Program-made: the position numbers and the translations under genes
Part shown: positions 1 to 9,438 of the stretch, one piece after another
How positions within the stretch are numbered: the stretch's first letter is position 1
How the letters are laid out: each line of letters begins with the position of its first letter
Notes under the pieces: generated by a model
The model's database searches: none
What the model was told of the DNA's origin: nothing
The model's input: only the letters and a program-made list of their open reading frames with translations
Source: a bacterium
Lineage (GTDB): Bacteria > SZUA-79 > Acidulodesulfobacterales > Acidulodesulfobacteraceae
Direction: 5' to 3'
NCBI GenBank assembly: GCA_021845685.1
Contig: JAJZVN010000002.1
Location: 113,885-177,884, forward strand
DNA length: 64,000 nucleotides

Positions 1-49
1 GATGAATTAAATGTTTTTAATTAAAATAATTTTATAACATTCTCTTAAA

Positions 50-1138
50 ATGCCCGAAAATAAAGAAACTATTTTTATTGTTTCCCAAAAAAAACCCGAA
101 TTAAATAATTATTTTACAAAAGAACTATCTAATAATTATAACCTGCAATTTTATGAATCTATAAATCAGGCATATTACTCCGTGTATGTATCTCCTCCAA
201 GTCTTATTTTAATAGACATAAGATATGCTTTTGACGAATCAGAAAATAATAGTAAAATAACTGACTTGAATGATATCCGTATTATCCGTAAAAACTATAA
301 TAATCCGTCCGACAATACCGAAAGTATCGCTTTAAAAAACGACTGCAGCAGAATTTATAACGATATATTTAATACAACCGATGATATTCAAAAAGATAAT
401 GTTATAAGCAACATTCCTTTAGTTTTTATTTTATCGCGTAATTTCAATTTTAAAAAAATTTTAGATTGCGGCTATGCTATGAGAGATTATATAAAAGAAC
501 CGCTTTTAGAAGGCGAGCTGCATTATAAAGTAAAAATTGCGGCATTATTTTCCAGAACTCAGTTAGATGCTAATCCTTTAACTAAATTGCCGGGAAATTC
601 TTCTATAATTAACGAAGTAAAAAATAAAATATTAAGCAATATAAATTGCTCATTTGCTTATATAGATATTGATAATTTTAAATCTTATAACGATAAATAC
701 GGTTTTTTGAGCGGAGACGAAATAATAATGCTAACATCAAGACTCATTGCTTCAACCACATATGATGTATCAAAAAATCACAAAAGAAACATTAAAAGAA
801 ATGTTTTTATCGGTCATATCGGAGGAGATGATTTCGTAATTATTTCTCATCCAAATGATATTGTAGAAATTTGCAGTAATATAATTTCAAATTTTGATAA
901 AATAATACCGTCATTTTATGATGAAACAGACAAATCAAACGGTTACATTGAAACTCATGACAGGTCTAATATTTTAAGAAAAATTCCTTTAATGTCTCTG
1001 TCTATATCCATCATCACCAATATAAACAAAAAAGTATCGCATTATGGCGAAATAAGCGAAATAACTTCATCTTTAAAATATAAAGCAAAAAGTACGCCCG
1101 GCTCTAAAATAATTATTGACAAAAGGGGAAATAAATAA
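50..1138 (+). CDS. GGDEF-domain protein with receiver-like N-terminus (putative diguanylate cyclase)
   Basis: A 362-residue protein. Residues 1-160 resemble a response-regulator receiver (hydrophobic strands, Asp-56 in ILIDIR, and a KEP near the end) but carry a long Asn/Asp-rich insertion around residues 65-120. Residues 175-355 form a GGDEF domain with the metal-binding strand FAYIDIDNFKSYND and active loop GGDDF (258-262). An RxxD inhibitory site is not visible upstream of the loop. Predicted role: cyclic-di-GMP synthesis, which fits the PilZ gene at 11775. The start has no clear Shine-Dalgarno sequence. The gene converges on fliW. Activity is inferred: the loop has Asp for the usual Glu, which is normally tolerated. 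Confidence 0.75.
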   Translation: MPENKETIFIVSQKKPELNNYFTKELSNNYNLQFYESINQAYYSVYVSPPSLILIDIRYAFDESENNSKITDLNDIRIIRKNYNNPSDNTESIALKNDCSRIYNDIFNTTDDIQKDNVISNIPLVFILSRNFNFKKILDCGYAMRDYIKEPLLEGELHYKVKIAALFSRTQLDANPLTKLPGNSSIINEVKNKILSNINCSFAYIDIDNFKSYNDKYGFLSGDEIIMLTSRLIASTTYDVSKNHKRNIKRNVFIGHIGGDDFVIISHPNDIVEICSNIISNFDKIIPSFYDETDKSNGYIETHDRSNILRKIPLMSLSISIITNINKKVSHYGEISEITSSLKYKAKSTPGSKIIIDKRGNK

Positions 1139-1184
1139 TATATTTTTTACGGCTGTTAATTCTGCTTCTGTTATTTTTCAACTA

Positions 1185-1640
1185 TCATTTAACTGCTATC
1201 GGCAATTTTTGATTAACGGCATAACTATCATTTGAAAGAACGCACTGAATAGCTTTATTATTTAAGGTATTAATAACTACGGGACCTTTAAGATTGACGG
1301 TGGAGTCTGCTATATTGGCTGCCATAGTGGCTATTACAAATATTATAGCTTTACTTTTATCTTTTAAATCTATAATTTCTTTTTCCTCTTCGCTTATAAG
1401 AACGCTATAATCTTTAAAAAAAATATTTGGGTCTGTAATTATAAAACATAAATTTTCATTGTCAATACTTTGCAATATAAAAAAAGGAGCGTCTTTTTCT
1501 TTATCCACATTTAAAATGCAAAATTTTTTGTAATCATTAAAACCAAGAATGGGTTTTGAAAATTCAATAATTTTTATTTTTTCTACTTCAACTCCTTCAG
1601 GATAATATTTGCTTTTTACAAAAATAGTTTCAACACTCAC
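1185..1640 (-). CDS. fliW: Flagellar assembly factor FliW
   Basis: A 151-residue protein with the usual FliW length and plan: an early GFNDYKKFCIL segment, a PFFILQSIDN strand and a C-terminal region with NLKGPVVIN followed by a QCVLSND-type ending. FliW binds CsrA and flagellin and links flagellin levels to CsrA-mediated repression. It lies directly after csrA on the same strand (66-bp gap), the classic partner arrangement. It is the last gene of the flgF-to-fliW block. No flagellin gene is present here, so its other partner must lie elsewhere. Confidence 0.93.
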   Translation of the reverse strand: MSVETIFVKSKYYPEGVEVEKIKIIEFSKPILGFNDYKKFCILNVDKEKDAPFFILQSIDNENLCFIITDPNIFFKDYSVLISEEEKEIIDLKDKSKAIIFVIATMAANIADSTVNLKGPVVINTLNNKAIQCVLSNDSYAVNQKLPIAVK

Positions 1641-1706
1641 TATAAAACCTCTAATTAATACTTAATATTTTATTTTATATTATATATTTTAATATAATTT
1701 TTACAA

Positions 1707-1961
1707 TTATTTTTTTTTGTTTAAATCCTCTTCTAAATATTGCAAAGCAGATTTTAGCTCAGACATTTTTTCTAAGTTAATTTTAGAAGCATTAATATTT
1801 TCAGAAATTATACTATCATATAATTCTTTTCTAAATATGGAAACTTCACGAGGAGCTTTTATTCCTATTTTTACATTGCTCCCGCTCACAGAAATTATCT
1901 CTATTTCAATTTCATCGCCTATCTTTATGCTTTCACCTTCTTTTCTGTTTAATATAAGCAT
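1707..1961 (-). CDS. csrA: Carbon storage regulator CsrA
   Basis: An 84-residue protein opening MLILNRKEGESIKIGDEIEI, with the core GSNVKIGIKAPREVSIFRKELYD, the CsrA beta-strand and RNA-binding signature (Arg-6 region and the RKELY helix start). It is longer than the 61-residue enteric form, with a charged C-terminal extension ending in a Lys run. CsrA is a dimeric RNA-binding protein that blocks translation at GGA-containing leaders; flagellin mRNA is the usual target in FliW-containing bacteria. It sits between flgL and fliW. Confidence 0.96.
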   Translation of the reverse strand: MLILNRKEGESIKIGDEIEIEIISVSGSNVKIGIKAPREVSIFRKELYDSIISENINASKINLEKMSELKSALQYLEEDLNKKK

Positions 1962-2123
1962 AATTATTTTATTTAATAATTAATTTGACATCTATCCTTC
2001 TATCCTAATGATTTATTTATAAATTTTAAAAAAAATTAAACAGCATAGATATTAAGCAATTTAATATAAATATTTAATAAATATTTAAAATATTTATACT
2101 TTTTTTACATCGCAATATTATCA

Positions 2124-3122
2124 TTATCCTAAGTATTTTAATAGCATAGGCGTTAATTGTGTTATCTGGGAAGACATTGCAAGGGTCGCCTGATAAGTAG
2201 TCTGGGCTTGAGTAAGATTTGTCATGGCTTGAGGAATGTTAACGTCTTGAGTTTGACTTAACAGCTGCTGTATATTTGTTGTAACAGTCTGATAGCTTTG
2301 CGATTGTTCGGTTAATCTTTGCTGCTTGGTTCCTATAGTTGCCTGAGCTGAAAGCAATGTGTTTAAACCGTTGTTAATACTGGAAATAATATTACTTGAA
2401 TCGTTGATAAATGTATTTGATTTTAATTCCGATTGAAATAATGATAAAACGGATAATAAACCCGACGGATTATAAGAACTATTTTGAGGATTAGGAACAG
2501 GATTGTCGCTGCCGAATATTGCATTGGCAGTTAGGCTCGGAGCAATTGTTTCGTTTTGAGTTATCTGATACCGTTGCTGAACATCATTGCCTGCGTAAGT
2601 ATAGACATTATAATTAACCTGCGTAGGCGTTCCTCCGGAAGTTGAAGAAGGAACGCTGTAATAAGCTTGCGATGCCGTATAAGCCGGAACTTGAGAGGTA
2701 TTTTCACCCGTAAATATATTTTGTCCGTTATAATTTGTATTTGCTATCTGCGATACTTCATTAATTAATTGTCCTACTTCATTTGCCGCAGCCTGATTAT
2801 TCATAGATGTATTAGTAGCGCTGTTTGCCATTTGTATAGCAAGAGTTTTTGCGTTATTTACCACTCCTACGGCACTATTTAAAGTTGAAGATGCTAATGA
2901 TGAAATTTCATTAGCCAAATTTACATTTGAAGTATATTGATTAACATCCGACATAGAATTTTGATATGATAAGACGTTAACCTGCCCTGCAGGATTATCC
3001 TGAGGAGAATTAATCTGCAAGCCGCTTGAAATCTGGTTCTCTAAATTATAAATAGAAAACGATTCGTTGGATAATTGGTTATTTATATTATTGTATATCA
3101 TATTATTAGTTATCTGCATCAT
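2124..3122 (-). CDS. flgL: Flagellar hook-filament junction protein FlgL (HAP3)
   Basis: A 332-residue flagellin-superfamily protein. The N-terminus MQITNNMIYNNINNQLS and following helix with LENQISSGLQINSPQDNPAG match the conserved D0/D1 region, and the C-terminal helix ends in QATLAMSSQITQLTPMLLKYLG. The centre (130-220) is Ser/Thr/Asn-rich. It joins the filament to FlgK. Start: a double ATG with an AGGGG Shine-Dalgarno sequence just upstream. It follows flgK by 203 bp, a gap without another gene, and precedes csrA-fliW. Confidence 0.93.
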   Translation of the reverse strand: MMQITNNMIYNNINNQLSNESFSIYNLENQISSGLQINSPQDNPAGQVNVLSYQNSMSDVNQYTSNVNLANEISSLASSTLNSAVGVVNNAKTLAIQMANSATNTSMNNQAAANEVGQLINEVSQIANTNYNGQNIFTGENTSQVPAYTASQAYYSVPSSTSGGTPTQVNYNVYTYAGNDVQQRYQITQNETIAPSLTANAIFGSDNPVPNPQNSSYNPSGLLSVLSLFQSELKSNTFINDSSNIISSINNGLNTLLSAQATIGTKQQRLTEQSQSYQTVTTNIQQLLSQTQDVNIPQAMTNLTQAQTTYQATLAMSSQITQLTPMLLKYLG

Positions 3123-3325
3123 TTTTTACCCCTGATATCTATCTATACATTATCTATCTATTTATTTATTTAATCTATTTTTATTCAATATATTCATTTT
3201 TTAATAATTTTAATTGCCGTTTTATTACCGATAAATATTTAAAAATTCAAAACAAGTTTTATAATTAAATTTATAATTATTATATATTATTATCGCAAAT
3301 AAATGTTAAAATTAAAATATTTTCA

Positions 3326-5503
3326 TTACGGCACCATATTTAGAAGTGCAGTCATTATAGTTTGGGCAGATTTTGAAAGAGCTGCCGCAGCTTGATAAGA
3401 ATTTTGATAATTGGTCAAATTTGTCATCTGGTTGTTCATATTAACTCCGACTGACGAAGAAAGCTGATTGTTAAGGTTTGTAAGCACTGAACTGGAATTT
3501 GTATAATTAGAATTGGTGCTTTGAGCCGCAGTACCTATATCAGATACTATAGAAGCATAATAATTTGAAATAGTTCCGCTTGAACCGTTTATATTTACAC
3601 TATTGTTTTGAATACCTGCTATATTAAGCGCATTAGCGTTATTTCCCTGTAAACCTATGCTGTTCATTTGCGTTAAAGTCATAGGCGTAGCATATGCGGC
3701 AGGCGCTGAATTAGATTGCGGCGATAAAACATTTGCCGTAAAACTATCTCCGTTTTGCGGGACGCCTGTAATTGAAACATGAAAATTTTGCGCATTAGTA
3801 GTAGTATTTGAATTATTTTGATTTCCAAAAAAAACAGAATATACAGGCTGTCCGCTTGAATTAGTTGTCGACGTTATATCTTGATATTGGGTTTGTCCCG
3901 TCGTTGTATTTGTAATTGCAAAATTATAAGATGAACCGGCCGTTCCGTTTATAGTAGCAGTTTGAGGAGGATTATAATAAGTTATCGTATATTGCCCTCC
4001 TTCATTGCTGTTTGTCAGGTTTGTTCCATTTGTATAAGTCGTCGGATTAATAACCGAACCGGCGCTAATTGTGGCATTACCAGTATTATTGGGATTAACG
4101 GCAGTTGAAACCGCAGCGGCAGCCGCAACTTGAGACGCAGATAAATTTGGATTAACCGCCATTGTAAAAGCAGGGTCGGTTGTTAGCTGATTAACCGTAA
4201 ATGTGTCTCCGCTTGCCGGAGCTCCGCCTGTCGTAGAAGTGGAGGTTATATTCGCCGAAACCCCGTCAAAACCTACAGTATATACTTTTTGACCATAATT
4301 ATTAGTTGTGGAAGATATATTGACTGAGGAACTGCTTAAAGCTTGATTTGTTGTATTATTATAAACGCTAAAACTGCCTGCAGTTGTTCCTGCGGTAATT
4401 GTATAATTATCCCCCGTCAAATTTTGGGGATTTGTAACCGCGCCAGTTGATATAGTCGCATCGTTAACTGTTGTTCCAGTTAAAGTATTCTTTCCTATCG
4501 CAGTTTTTAAATCAGGGCTAAAAAAATAATTTCCCGTTGAACCGTCAAGACCGTAACCGTTTGATTGCGCCGAATTTACATTGTCGGTAATAGCCGCCGC
4601 TACCGAGTTTAGCTGATTAATATATGACGGCGCGGCTGTCTGCTGTAAATATACATAAGCGCCTAAAGTTCCTCCCGTTACGCTTGAAGTAATATTTTGA
4701 ACGGTAGAATCAGGTCCGTTCCACATAATATTAAGAGAGCTGACGTTTTTGCCGTTAATTTGAGTAGACAAATTGTAAGATGTGTCGCTGGATACTAATG
4801 CATTTCCGCCGAGAGATATATTAATTTTCCCGTTCTGATTTTCATAATAGGATATATTAACTAACTTTGACAGACTATTTATAGCCGCTGCTCTCTGATC
4901 TCTCAATTCGTTTGCATTACTTCCCGCATTCTGGGCATATGTAACTTGCTGATTTAAAGATGCAATCTGCTTGGTATAAGAATTTATTTCAGGTATTACT
5001 CCGTTTATAGATGTTCCTGTTGAAGCAACGGTATTAGCAATTGTCGTGTATGCATTATTAATATTTCCGGTTAAAGTTGAAGCATCAGATAAAAGCGCTG
5101 TTCTTTGAGCAGTGCTTGAAGGATTATTTGCAACATTTTGCCAATCGTTAAAAAATTTAGTTATCGCAGAATTAAATCCGGACCCTGAAGTATCGTTAAA
5201 AACATTTTGTATTTGCTGCAGCCCTTGATAAAGAGTATTATAATAGCTGTTGTTGGTAGTTTCGCTATTAACCTCGTTTTGAACAAAAGAATCTGTTTGC
5301 CGATGTATTGTCGTTAAATTAACACCCGTGCCATAATTATAAGGAGCCCCTACAACAGCCGGAGCTTCCGTTAAAATAGGATTTTCATTGTTATAAAAAG
5401 GTGTATTTACATTGGCAATATTTTGACCTTCAACGTTCATTGCCGCCTCATTAGCGTTTAATGCAGAATTGGCAATATTTAATATATTATTTATACTTAA
5501 CAT
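3326..5503 (-). CDS. flgK: Flagellar hook-associated protein FlgK (HAP1)
   Basis: A 725-residue protein with the FlgK N-terminal helix (ANSALNANEAAMNVEGQNIANVNTPFYN) and a C-terminal coiled D0 ending QAAAALSKSAQTIMTALLNMVP. Residues 90-330 carry the D1 segment with a FNDWQNVANNPSSTAQR motif. It is longer than the roughly 550-residue enteric protein because the Asn/Thr/Ser-rich central part (about 340-620) has two related outer-domain units, each ending in a GDTFTVN or GDSFTAN strand. It forms the first hook-filament junction ring. FlgN is the usual chaperone, and the gene just upstream is a candidate for it. Confidence 0.93.
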   Translation of the reverse strand: MLSINNILNIANSALNANEAAMNVEGQNIANVNTPFYNNENPILTEAPAVVGAPYNYGTGVNLTTIHRQTDSFVQNEVNSETTNNSYYNTLYQGLQQIQNVFNDTSGSGFNSAITKFFNDWQNVANNPSSTAQRTALLSDASTLTGNINNAYTTIANTVASTGTSINGVIPEINSYTKQIASLNQQVTYAQNAGSNANELRDQRAAAINSLSKLVNISYYENQNGKINISLGGNALVSSDTSYNLSTQINGKNVSSLNIMWNGPDSTVQNITSSVTGGTLGAYVYLQQTAAPSYINQLNSVAAAITDNVNSAQSNGYGLDGSTGNYFFSPDLKTAIGKNTLTGTTVNDATISTGAVTNPQNLTGDNYTITAGTTAGSFSVYNNTTNQALSSSSVNISSTTNNYGQKVYTVGFDGVSANITSTSTTGGAPASGDTFTVNQLTTDPAFTMAVNPNLSASQVAAAAAVSTAVNPNNTGNATISAGSVINPTTYTNGTNLTNSNEGGQYTITYYNPPQTATINGTAGSSYNFAITNTTTGQTQYQDITSTTNSSGQPVYSVFFGNQNNSNTTTNAQNFHVSITGVPQNGDSFTANVLSPQSNSAPAAYATPMTLTQMNSIGLQGNNANALNIAGIQNNSVNINGSSGTISNYYASIVSDIGTAAQSTNSNYTNSSSVLTNLNNQLSSSVGVNMNNQMTNLTNYQNSYQAAAALSKSAQTIMTALLNMVP

Positions 5504-5581
5504 TTTTTTACCAGAAAATAAATTTCTATGGAAGAATTAAAAATTAATTATTAATTTTCAAGCATAATTACAAAGCCTGTT

Positions 5582-6142
5582 TTAAATTTTTATATCCTTA
5601 ACCAAACAAACGGATTTTTTTAAATTTTTATTATTATATGAAGCATTTTTATTATAATCACAGTTATAATCTTTATTGAATAAATTAATTATAAAAGAAA
5701 TAGTCAACTGATTGTAATACATATTCTTATTTACGAGATCGCTGAGTCCGCCGCTTATGTTTATAATTTCATAAATAGAATTTCTTAATTCGTTTTTGAT
5801 TTCATTTAATTCTAAATATTCATCATCATTATTTTCTGCATCGGCATCTCTTTTATCTTCTTTTTTGGTTACGGTTATATTGCTATAGTTAATTGCGCCG
5901 TCCATAATTCCGCTATATTTTATTTCAGAATTGTTATTATCTATATTATTTAGCATTAATATTTTTAAGCTGTTTAAATTTAAATTAATTTCTTTTAATT
6001 TTTTGTTAAATTCAATCAAATGATCGGAATGCGGAACATTTGATGATTGAACTATTATATAAAGTTCTTTAATATCTTTCTTTATAATATTAACTAAATT
6101 TAAAAGATTATTTAAAACTATTTTTTTTATAATATTTTCCAT
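5582..6142 (-). CDS. Putative FlgN-type export chaperone
   Basis: A 186-residue protein, mostly helical by composition, with an N-terminal amphipathic stretch, a Lys/Asp/Glu linker around residues 90-115 and a C-terminal half with NELRNSIYEIINIS. It has no motif I can name. Its place between flgM and flgK, its size and its helical character are those of FlgN, the cytosolic chaperone for FlgK and FlgL. The assignment rests on context and is tentative; an unrelated flagellar accessory protein is possible. Confidence 0.5.
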   Translation of the reverse strand: MENIIKKIVLNNLLNLVNIIKKDIKELYIIVQSSNVPHSDHLIEFNKKLKEINLNLNSLKILMLNNIDNNNSEIKYSGIMDGAINYSNITVTKKEDKRDADAENNDDEYLELNEIKNELRNSIYEIINISGGLSDLVNKNMYYNQLTISFIINLFNKDYNCDYNKNASYNNKNLKKSVCLVKDIKI

Positions 6143-6158
6143 ACAGATTTATAATATT

Positions 6159-6449
6159 TTATTTAATAATATTTATTAAATTTATAATCCCGGCGGCTAT
6201 TTTAGAGCTATCCGCATATGTTCCTGCATTAATATTATTTTGTATATCGTTTATTTTAGAAACATTAGCCGTACCAGCATTATTTATTTGATTTTTTATA
6301 TTTTCTATAAACATACCGCTATCTGATATATTGATAGAATCAGCCGGAACCGAACCCGAATTGCCGATATTTTTTAAAGCTTTTTCTTTAGTTTTATAAA
6401 GATCGGACGAATTATTGTTAGGTAAAATACTATTAATTTCGATTGCCAT
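6159..6449 (-). CDS. flgM: Anti-sigma-28 factor FlgM
   Basis: A 96-residue protein. An unstructured N-terminus (MAIEINSILPNNN) is followed by the sigma-binding half, with the D-x-I-N-I-S-D-S-G segment, a KINDIQNNINAGTYADSSKIA block and a terminal hydrophobic helix. This is the FlgM pattern (I-x-x-G-x-Y-x-x-x-x-x-x-I-A). It holds FliA (23630-24346) inactive until exported through the completed hook-basal body. The SD is GGAG. It precedes the FlgN-like gene by 17 bp. Confidence 0.9.
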   Translation of the reverse strand: MAIEINSILPNNNSSDLYKTKEKALKNIGNSGSVPADSINISDSGMFIENIKNQINNAGTANVSKINDIQNNINAGTYADSSKIAAGIINLINIIK

Positions 6450-6546
6450 AATTATTCTCCGCTATATTTAATTTATTATATATAGCAATCGTCATTTTTA
6501 TTAAAATTCTTTAATCATTTATCATTTATTGTTTATTATTTAATTA

Positions 6547-7659
6547 TTAGATTACTTTTATTCTTGCCGACAATGCTCCTGCCGCTTTTATTGTTTCCAA
6601 AATAGATATAATACTTGAGGTAGAAGCGCCGACGGCATTTAACGCCTTAACAAGTTTTGCTACCGTTAATCCTCTTTTGATTAAAAAAGCCTTAGGAAGT
6701 TTTTTATGATTAATTTTCACGGTTATATTTCTGTTTGAAATAGCTACCGATGATATTTTGATATTTCCGCCCATTACTACCGTGCCAGATCTTTCATCTA
6801 TAACTATAATAGCAGGGGTATGTGTTTTAATATTTATTGCGTTTATTAATGATATATATTTTGCAACTTTTCCGTAAAATGAAGGTTTAACGTTAACGGC
6901 GACGGCTGTAGAATTTAAATCGGATGCGGTGGCTTTGCCGAATTTTGCATTTATTGCCGATGTAATTCTTTCCGCATTGATAAATCCGGGATTTTTTAAA
7001 ATTAATTTTAAAATTTTATATGAATTTAATCCTATAGAAATACCTTTTTCTACAATACCTCCGTCATCGATAATGCCTGCAGTCTGAAAATTTTCGGAAA
7101 CAGGTATATAGCCCGGGAGCGGCATAATATTATCGGTGGCAACATTTCCGCCGGTAGAAATGCTGCCCTGCGCTAACGCATAAACTTTGCCGTTAGGTCC
7201 TTTCATAGGAGACATCAGAAGAACACCGCCCTGCAAACTCGTTGCGTTTCCTATAGAAGCTACCGTTACATTGATTTTTTGACCCGGAACCGCAAAAGGA
7301 GGCAGCTCTGCCGTAACCATAACTGCGGCAGTATCTCTAATTTCATATAATGACGACTCATTGGTATTTATGCCTAATTTTGAAAGCATAGTTACTATAC
7401 TTTGCTGCGTTACATTTACTCCCCATTGGTCTCCCGTTCCGTCAAGTCCGACTACTATACCATAGCCTACCAAGGGGTTGCTCATAGCTCCGTATATTGA
7501 AGTTATATCGCCTATAGTTGCAGCTTCGCAATTATTATTTACATTTAATAAAGCAGCATTAAATAAAAGACTAAATATTAAAATTAAAAAAATTAAAAAA
7601 TTATTTTTTAATTTTAATATAACTTTTTTTCTAAATGCATGACAATTAAATATTCGCAT
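6547..7659 (-). CDS. flgI: Flagellar P-ring protein FlgI
   Basis: A 370-residue protein of family length. It has a long basic N-terminal leader and hydrophobic signal segment (about residues 15-46, probable cleavage after NCEA), then ATIGDITSIYGAMSNPLVGYGIVVGLDGTGD, the hallmark FlgI opening, and later VMVTAELPPFAVPGQKINVTVASIGNA. It forms the periplasmic peptidoglycan-level ring around the rod. Upstream SD is GGAG. It lies after flgH. No flgJ (rod-binding or muramidase) gene sits between flgI and flgM, where many relatives have one. Confidence 0.97.
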   Translation of the reverse strand: MRIFNCHAFRKKVILKLKNNFLIFLILIFSLLFNAALLNVNNNCEAATIGDITSIYGAMSNPLVGYGIVVGLDGTGDQWGVNVTQQSIVTMLSKLGINTNESSLYEIRDTAAVMVTAELPPFAVPGQKINVTVASIGNATSLQGGVLLMSPMKGPNGKVYALAQGSISTGGNVATDNIMPLPGYIPVSENFQTAGIIDDGGIVEKGISIGLNSYKILKLILKNPGFINAERITSAINAKFGKATASDLNSTAVAVNVKPSFYGKVAKYISLINAINIKTHTPAIIVIDERSGTVVMGGNIKISSVAISNRNITVKINHKKLPKAFLIKRGLTVAKLVKALNAVGASTSSIISILETIKAAGALSARIKVI

Positions 7660-7867
7660 TTATTTTCTCCGATAATATTATTGTATTATATTTTAACATA
7701 ACAAATAACACGCAAAGTGGGTATGTATTGAGTAATAGGTAATATTTATAACATTATATTATTATATTAAATATAAATATTAAATTAATACATTAGATAT
7801 TATTGTATAAGATATTGATAATAAATGAAAACATATAAAATTATATTCACTTTTGGTAAAATTTACA

Positions 7868-8587
7868 TTAAAACGGCCATAAGAAATTCAAAATACGATA
7901 CAGCCAACCTGGTGATTGCTGCCAATTGACGGGACCCTGCCCGTTAATCCATATTCTTTCATCCGCAATTTGACTTGAAAGAACCGTATTGCCCGGGGAT
8001 ATATCAATAGGTCTAACTATCCCCTTAATTAAAATATATCTTTTTTCCCTGTTCAAAGAAACTATCCTTTCGCCTTTTAATTCTAAATTTCCGTTAGGAT
8101 AAACCTTTACAACCTGTGCCTCTATAGTTGTATAAATCTGACCTGAATCTGAAACCCCGCCGCCGCCGTTAAAACTTTCAACATTGGAACCGTTATAGCC
8201 TGTGGGTTTTGACGTGGAACTGCCAAATGAAAAACTTCCCTGCCCAGATGAATTTTTAGATAATGTTGTGCCGGATGCGTCTTGAGCTTGAGTTTGATCA
8301 TTAACAATTATCGTTACTATATCGTTTAAAGTAAAAGCGGTATTGTCGGTAAATAAATTTGATCCTGCCGATGTTCCTGTCCATAAAGAACCTGCTATTT
8401 GTTTATGTATGATAGAATTTTTTGCTGTAGGCTTAACATATGTCGGCGGAACCATTGATTTAGGAGGTGTTATATTTCCGGCGCATCCGCTCAAAGCAAA
8501 CGATAAGCTGATAAGCATTATTGCGGTAATAATAATTTTATTTTTATGCTTATTGTTTTTAATTTTATAAATCAGCATATTTTTCAT
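7868..8587 (-). CDS. flgH: Flagellar L-ring lipoprotein FlgH
   Basis: A 239-residue protein with a lipoprotein signal peptide ending in the lipobox LSGC (Cys near residue 35), then SLWTGTSAGSNLFTDNTAFTLNDIVTIIV and a C-terminal NGNLELKGERIVSLNREKRYI segment typical of FlgH. It assembles the outer-membrane L ring. Its presence with FlgI is strong evidence for a Gram-negative envelope. It sits between flgA and flgI, all on the - strand. Confidence 0.96.
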   Translation of the reverse strand: MKNMLIYKIKNNKHKNKIIITAIMLISLSFALSGCAGNITPPKSMVPPTYVKPTAKNSIIHKQIAGSLWTGTSAGSNLFTDNTAFTLNDIVTIIVNDQTQAQDASGTTLSKNSSGQGSFSFGSSTSKPTGYNGSNVESFNGGGGVSDSGQIYTTIEAQVVKVYPNGNLELKGERIVSLNREKRYILIKGIVRPIDISPGNTVLSSQIADERIWINGQGPVNWQQSPGWLYRILNFLWPF

Positions 8588-8632
8588 AATCTTTACTCAC
8601 TTGTATATTTTTTTATTTTTATAATTTTAAAT

Positions 8633-9406
8633 TTAATTCACCGTAACCAATTTATTTGTTTTTACTCTACCAGTAATAATATTGCCTGATTCAAGATTCT
8701 TTACTCTTATAGTCTGACCGTAAGCGCCCGCTTGCAGAGCCATTCCGCGCATTTTTATATTTATGCCGTACTTTTTATAAACTATTGATATAATATCTCC
8801 AAAATTAATAATTCTTTTTCTTTCGGAGTTTATTTTAGTAATAGGAGTATTTTGAGGTATAAAAATCACTGCTTCTTTTCCTGCAGTTTTATTTAAATAA
8901 AAATTATATCCTCCATAAATATTTGGAATATTAATATTTTTGATTTTCAACTCTTTTTTATTCAGAATCTGAAATTTTCCTATGGGGCATGAAGAAATAA
9001 CAACAGGCGCAATTATAGTATTATTAAAATCGGCATAGAATAATTTAATAAGTTTGCCGTTTCTTTTGTTTATTAGTTTAATAACTGCCGTATGCATTCC
9101 TGCAAAACCTTGATTATAAAAATCGTATTTTATAAAATAATTCTGCATATTAATTCTATTAAAATTATTTATAGATAATTTAAAATTTGAAATATGCATA
9201 TATTTAACATAATTTTTGTAGCCTGAAGGAATACTGTTAAAAAAAGATTTAATTATATTATTTTTTAAGCTCTTTAATAAAAGAAAATTTCCGCCTTTAA
9301 TTTTGCCTGCCGCAGCCCCGGATGCGTAAACATCATTGGCGTTAGCATAAAGAAAAAAAAATAAAAAAAACATTATAGCTAAATTTAATTTAAATTTATA
9401 TTTCAT
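8633..9406 (-). CDS. flgA: P-ring assembly chaperone FlgA
   Basis: A 257-residue protein with an N-terminal signal (about residues 8-29). The C-terminal 130 residues match the SAF-like FlgA domain: NTPITKINSERKRIINFGDIISIVYKKYGINI, then GMALQAGAYGQTIRVKNLESGNIITGRV. FlgA is the periplasmic chaperone for FlgI ring assembly. The N-terminal third is divergent. It lies between flgG (33-bp gap) and flgH. Confidence 0.9.
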   Translation of the reverse strand: MKYKFKLNLAIMFFLFFFLYANANDVYASGAAAGKIKGGNFLLLKSLKNNIIKSFFNSIPSGYKNYVKYMHISNFKLSINNFNRINMQNYFIKYDFYNQGFAGMHTAVIKLINKRNGKLIKLFYADFNNTIIAPVVISSCPIGKFQILNKKELKIKNINIPNIYGGYNFYLNKTAGKEAVIFIPQNTPITKINSERKRIINFGDIISIVYKKYGINIKMRGMALQAGAYGQTIRVKNLESGNIITGRVKTNKLVTVN

Positions 9407-9438
9407 AGTTTATATTTGCTAATCTATTAAAAATCTAA

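Noticed and set aside
1717..1983. An 88-codon frame on + over csrA
   Set aside because: Shadow of csrA, which has unmistakable family motifs.
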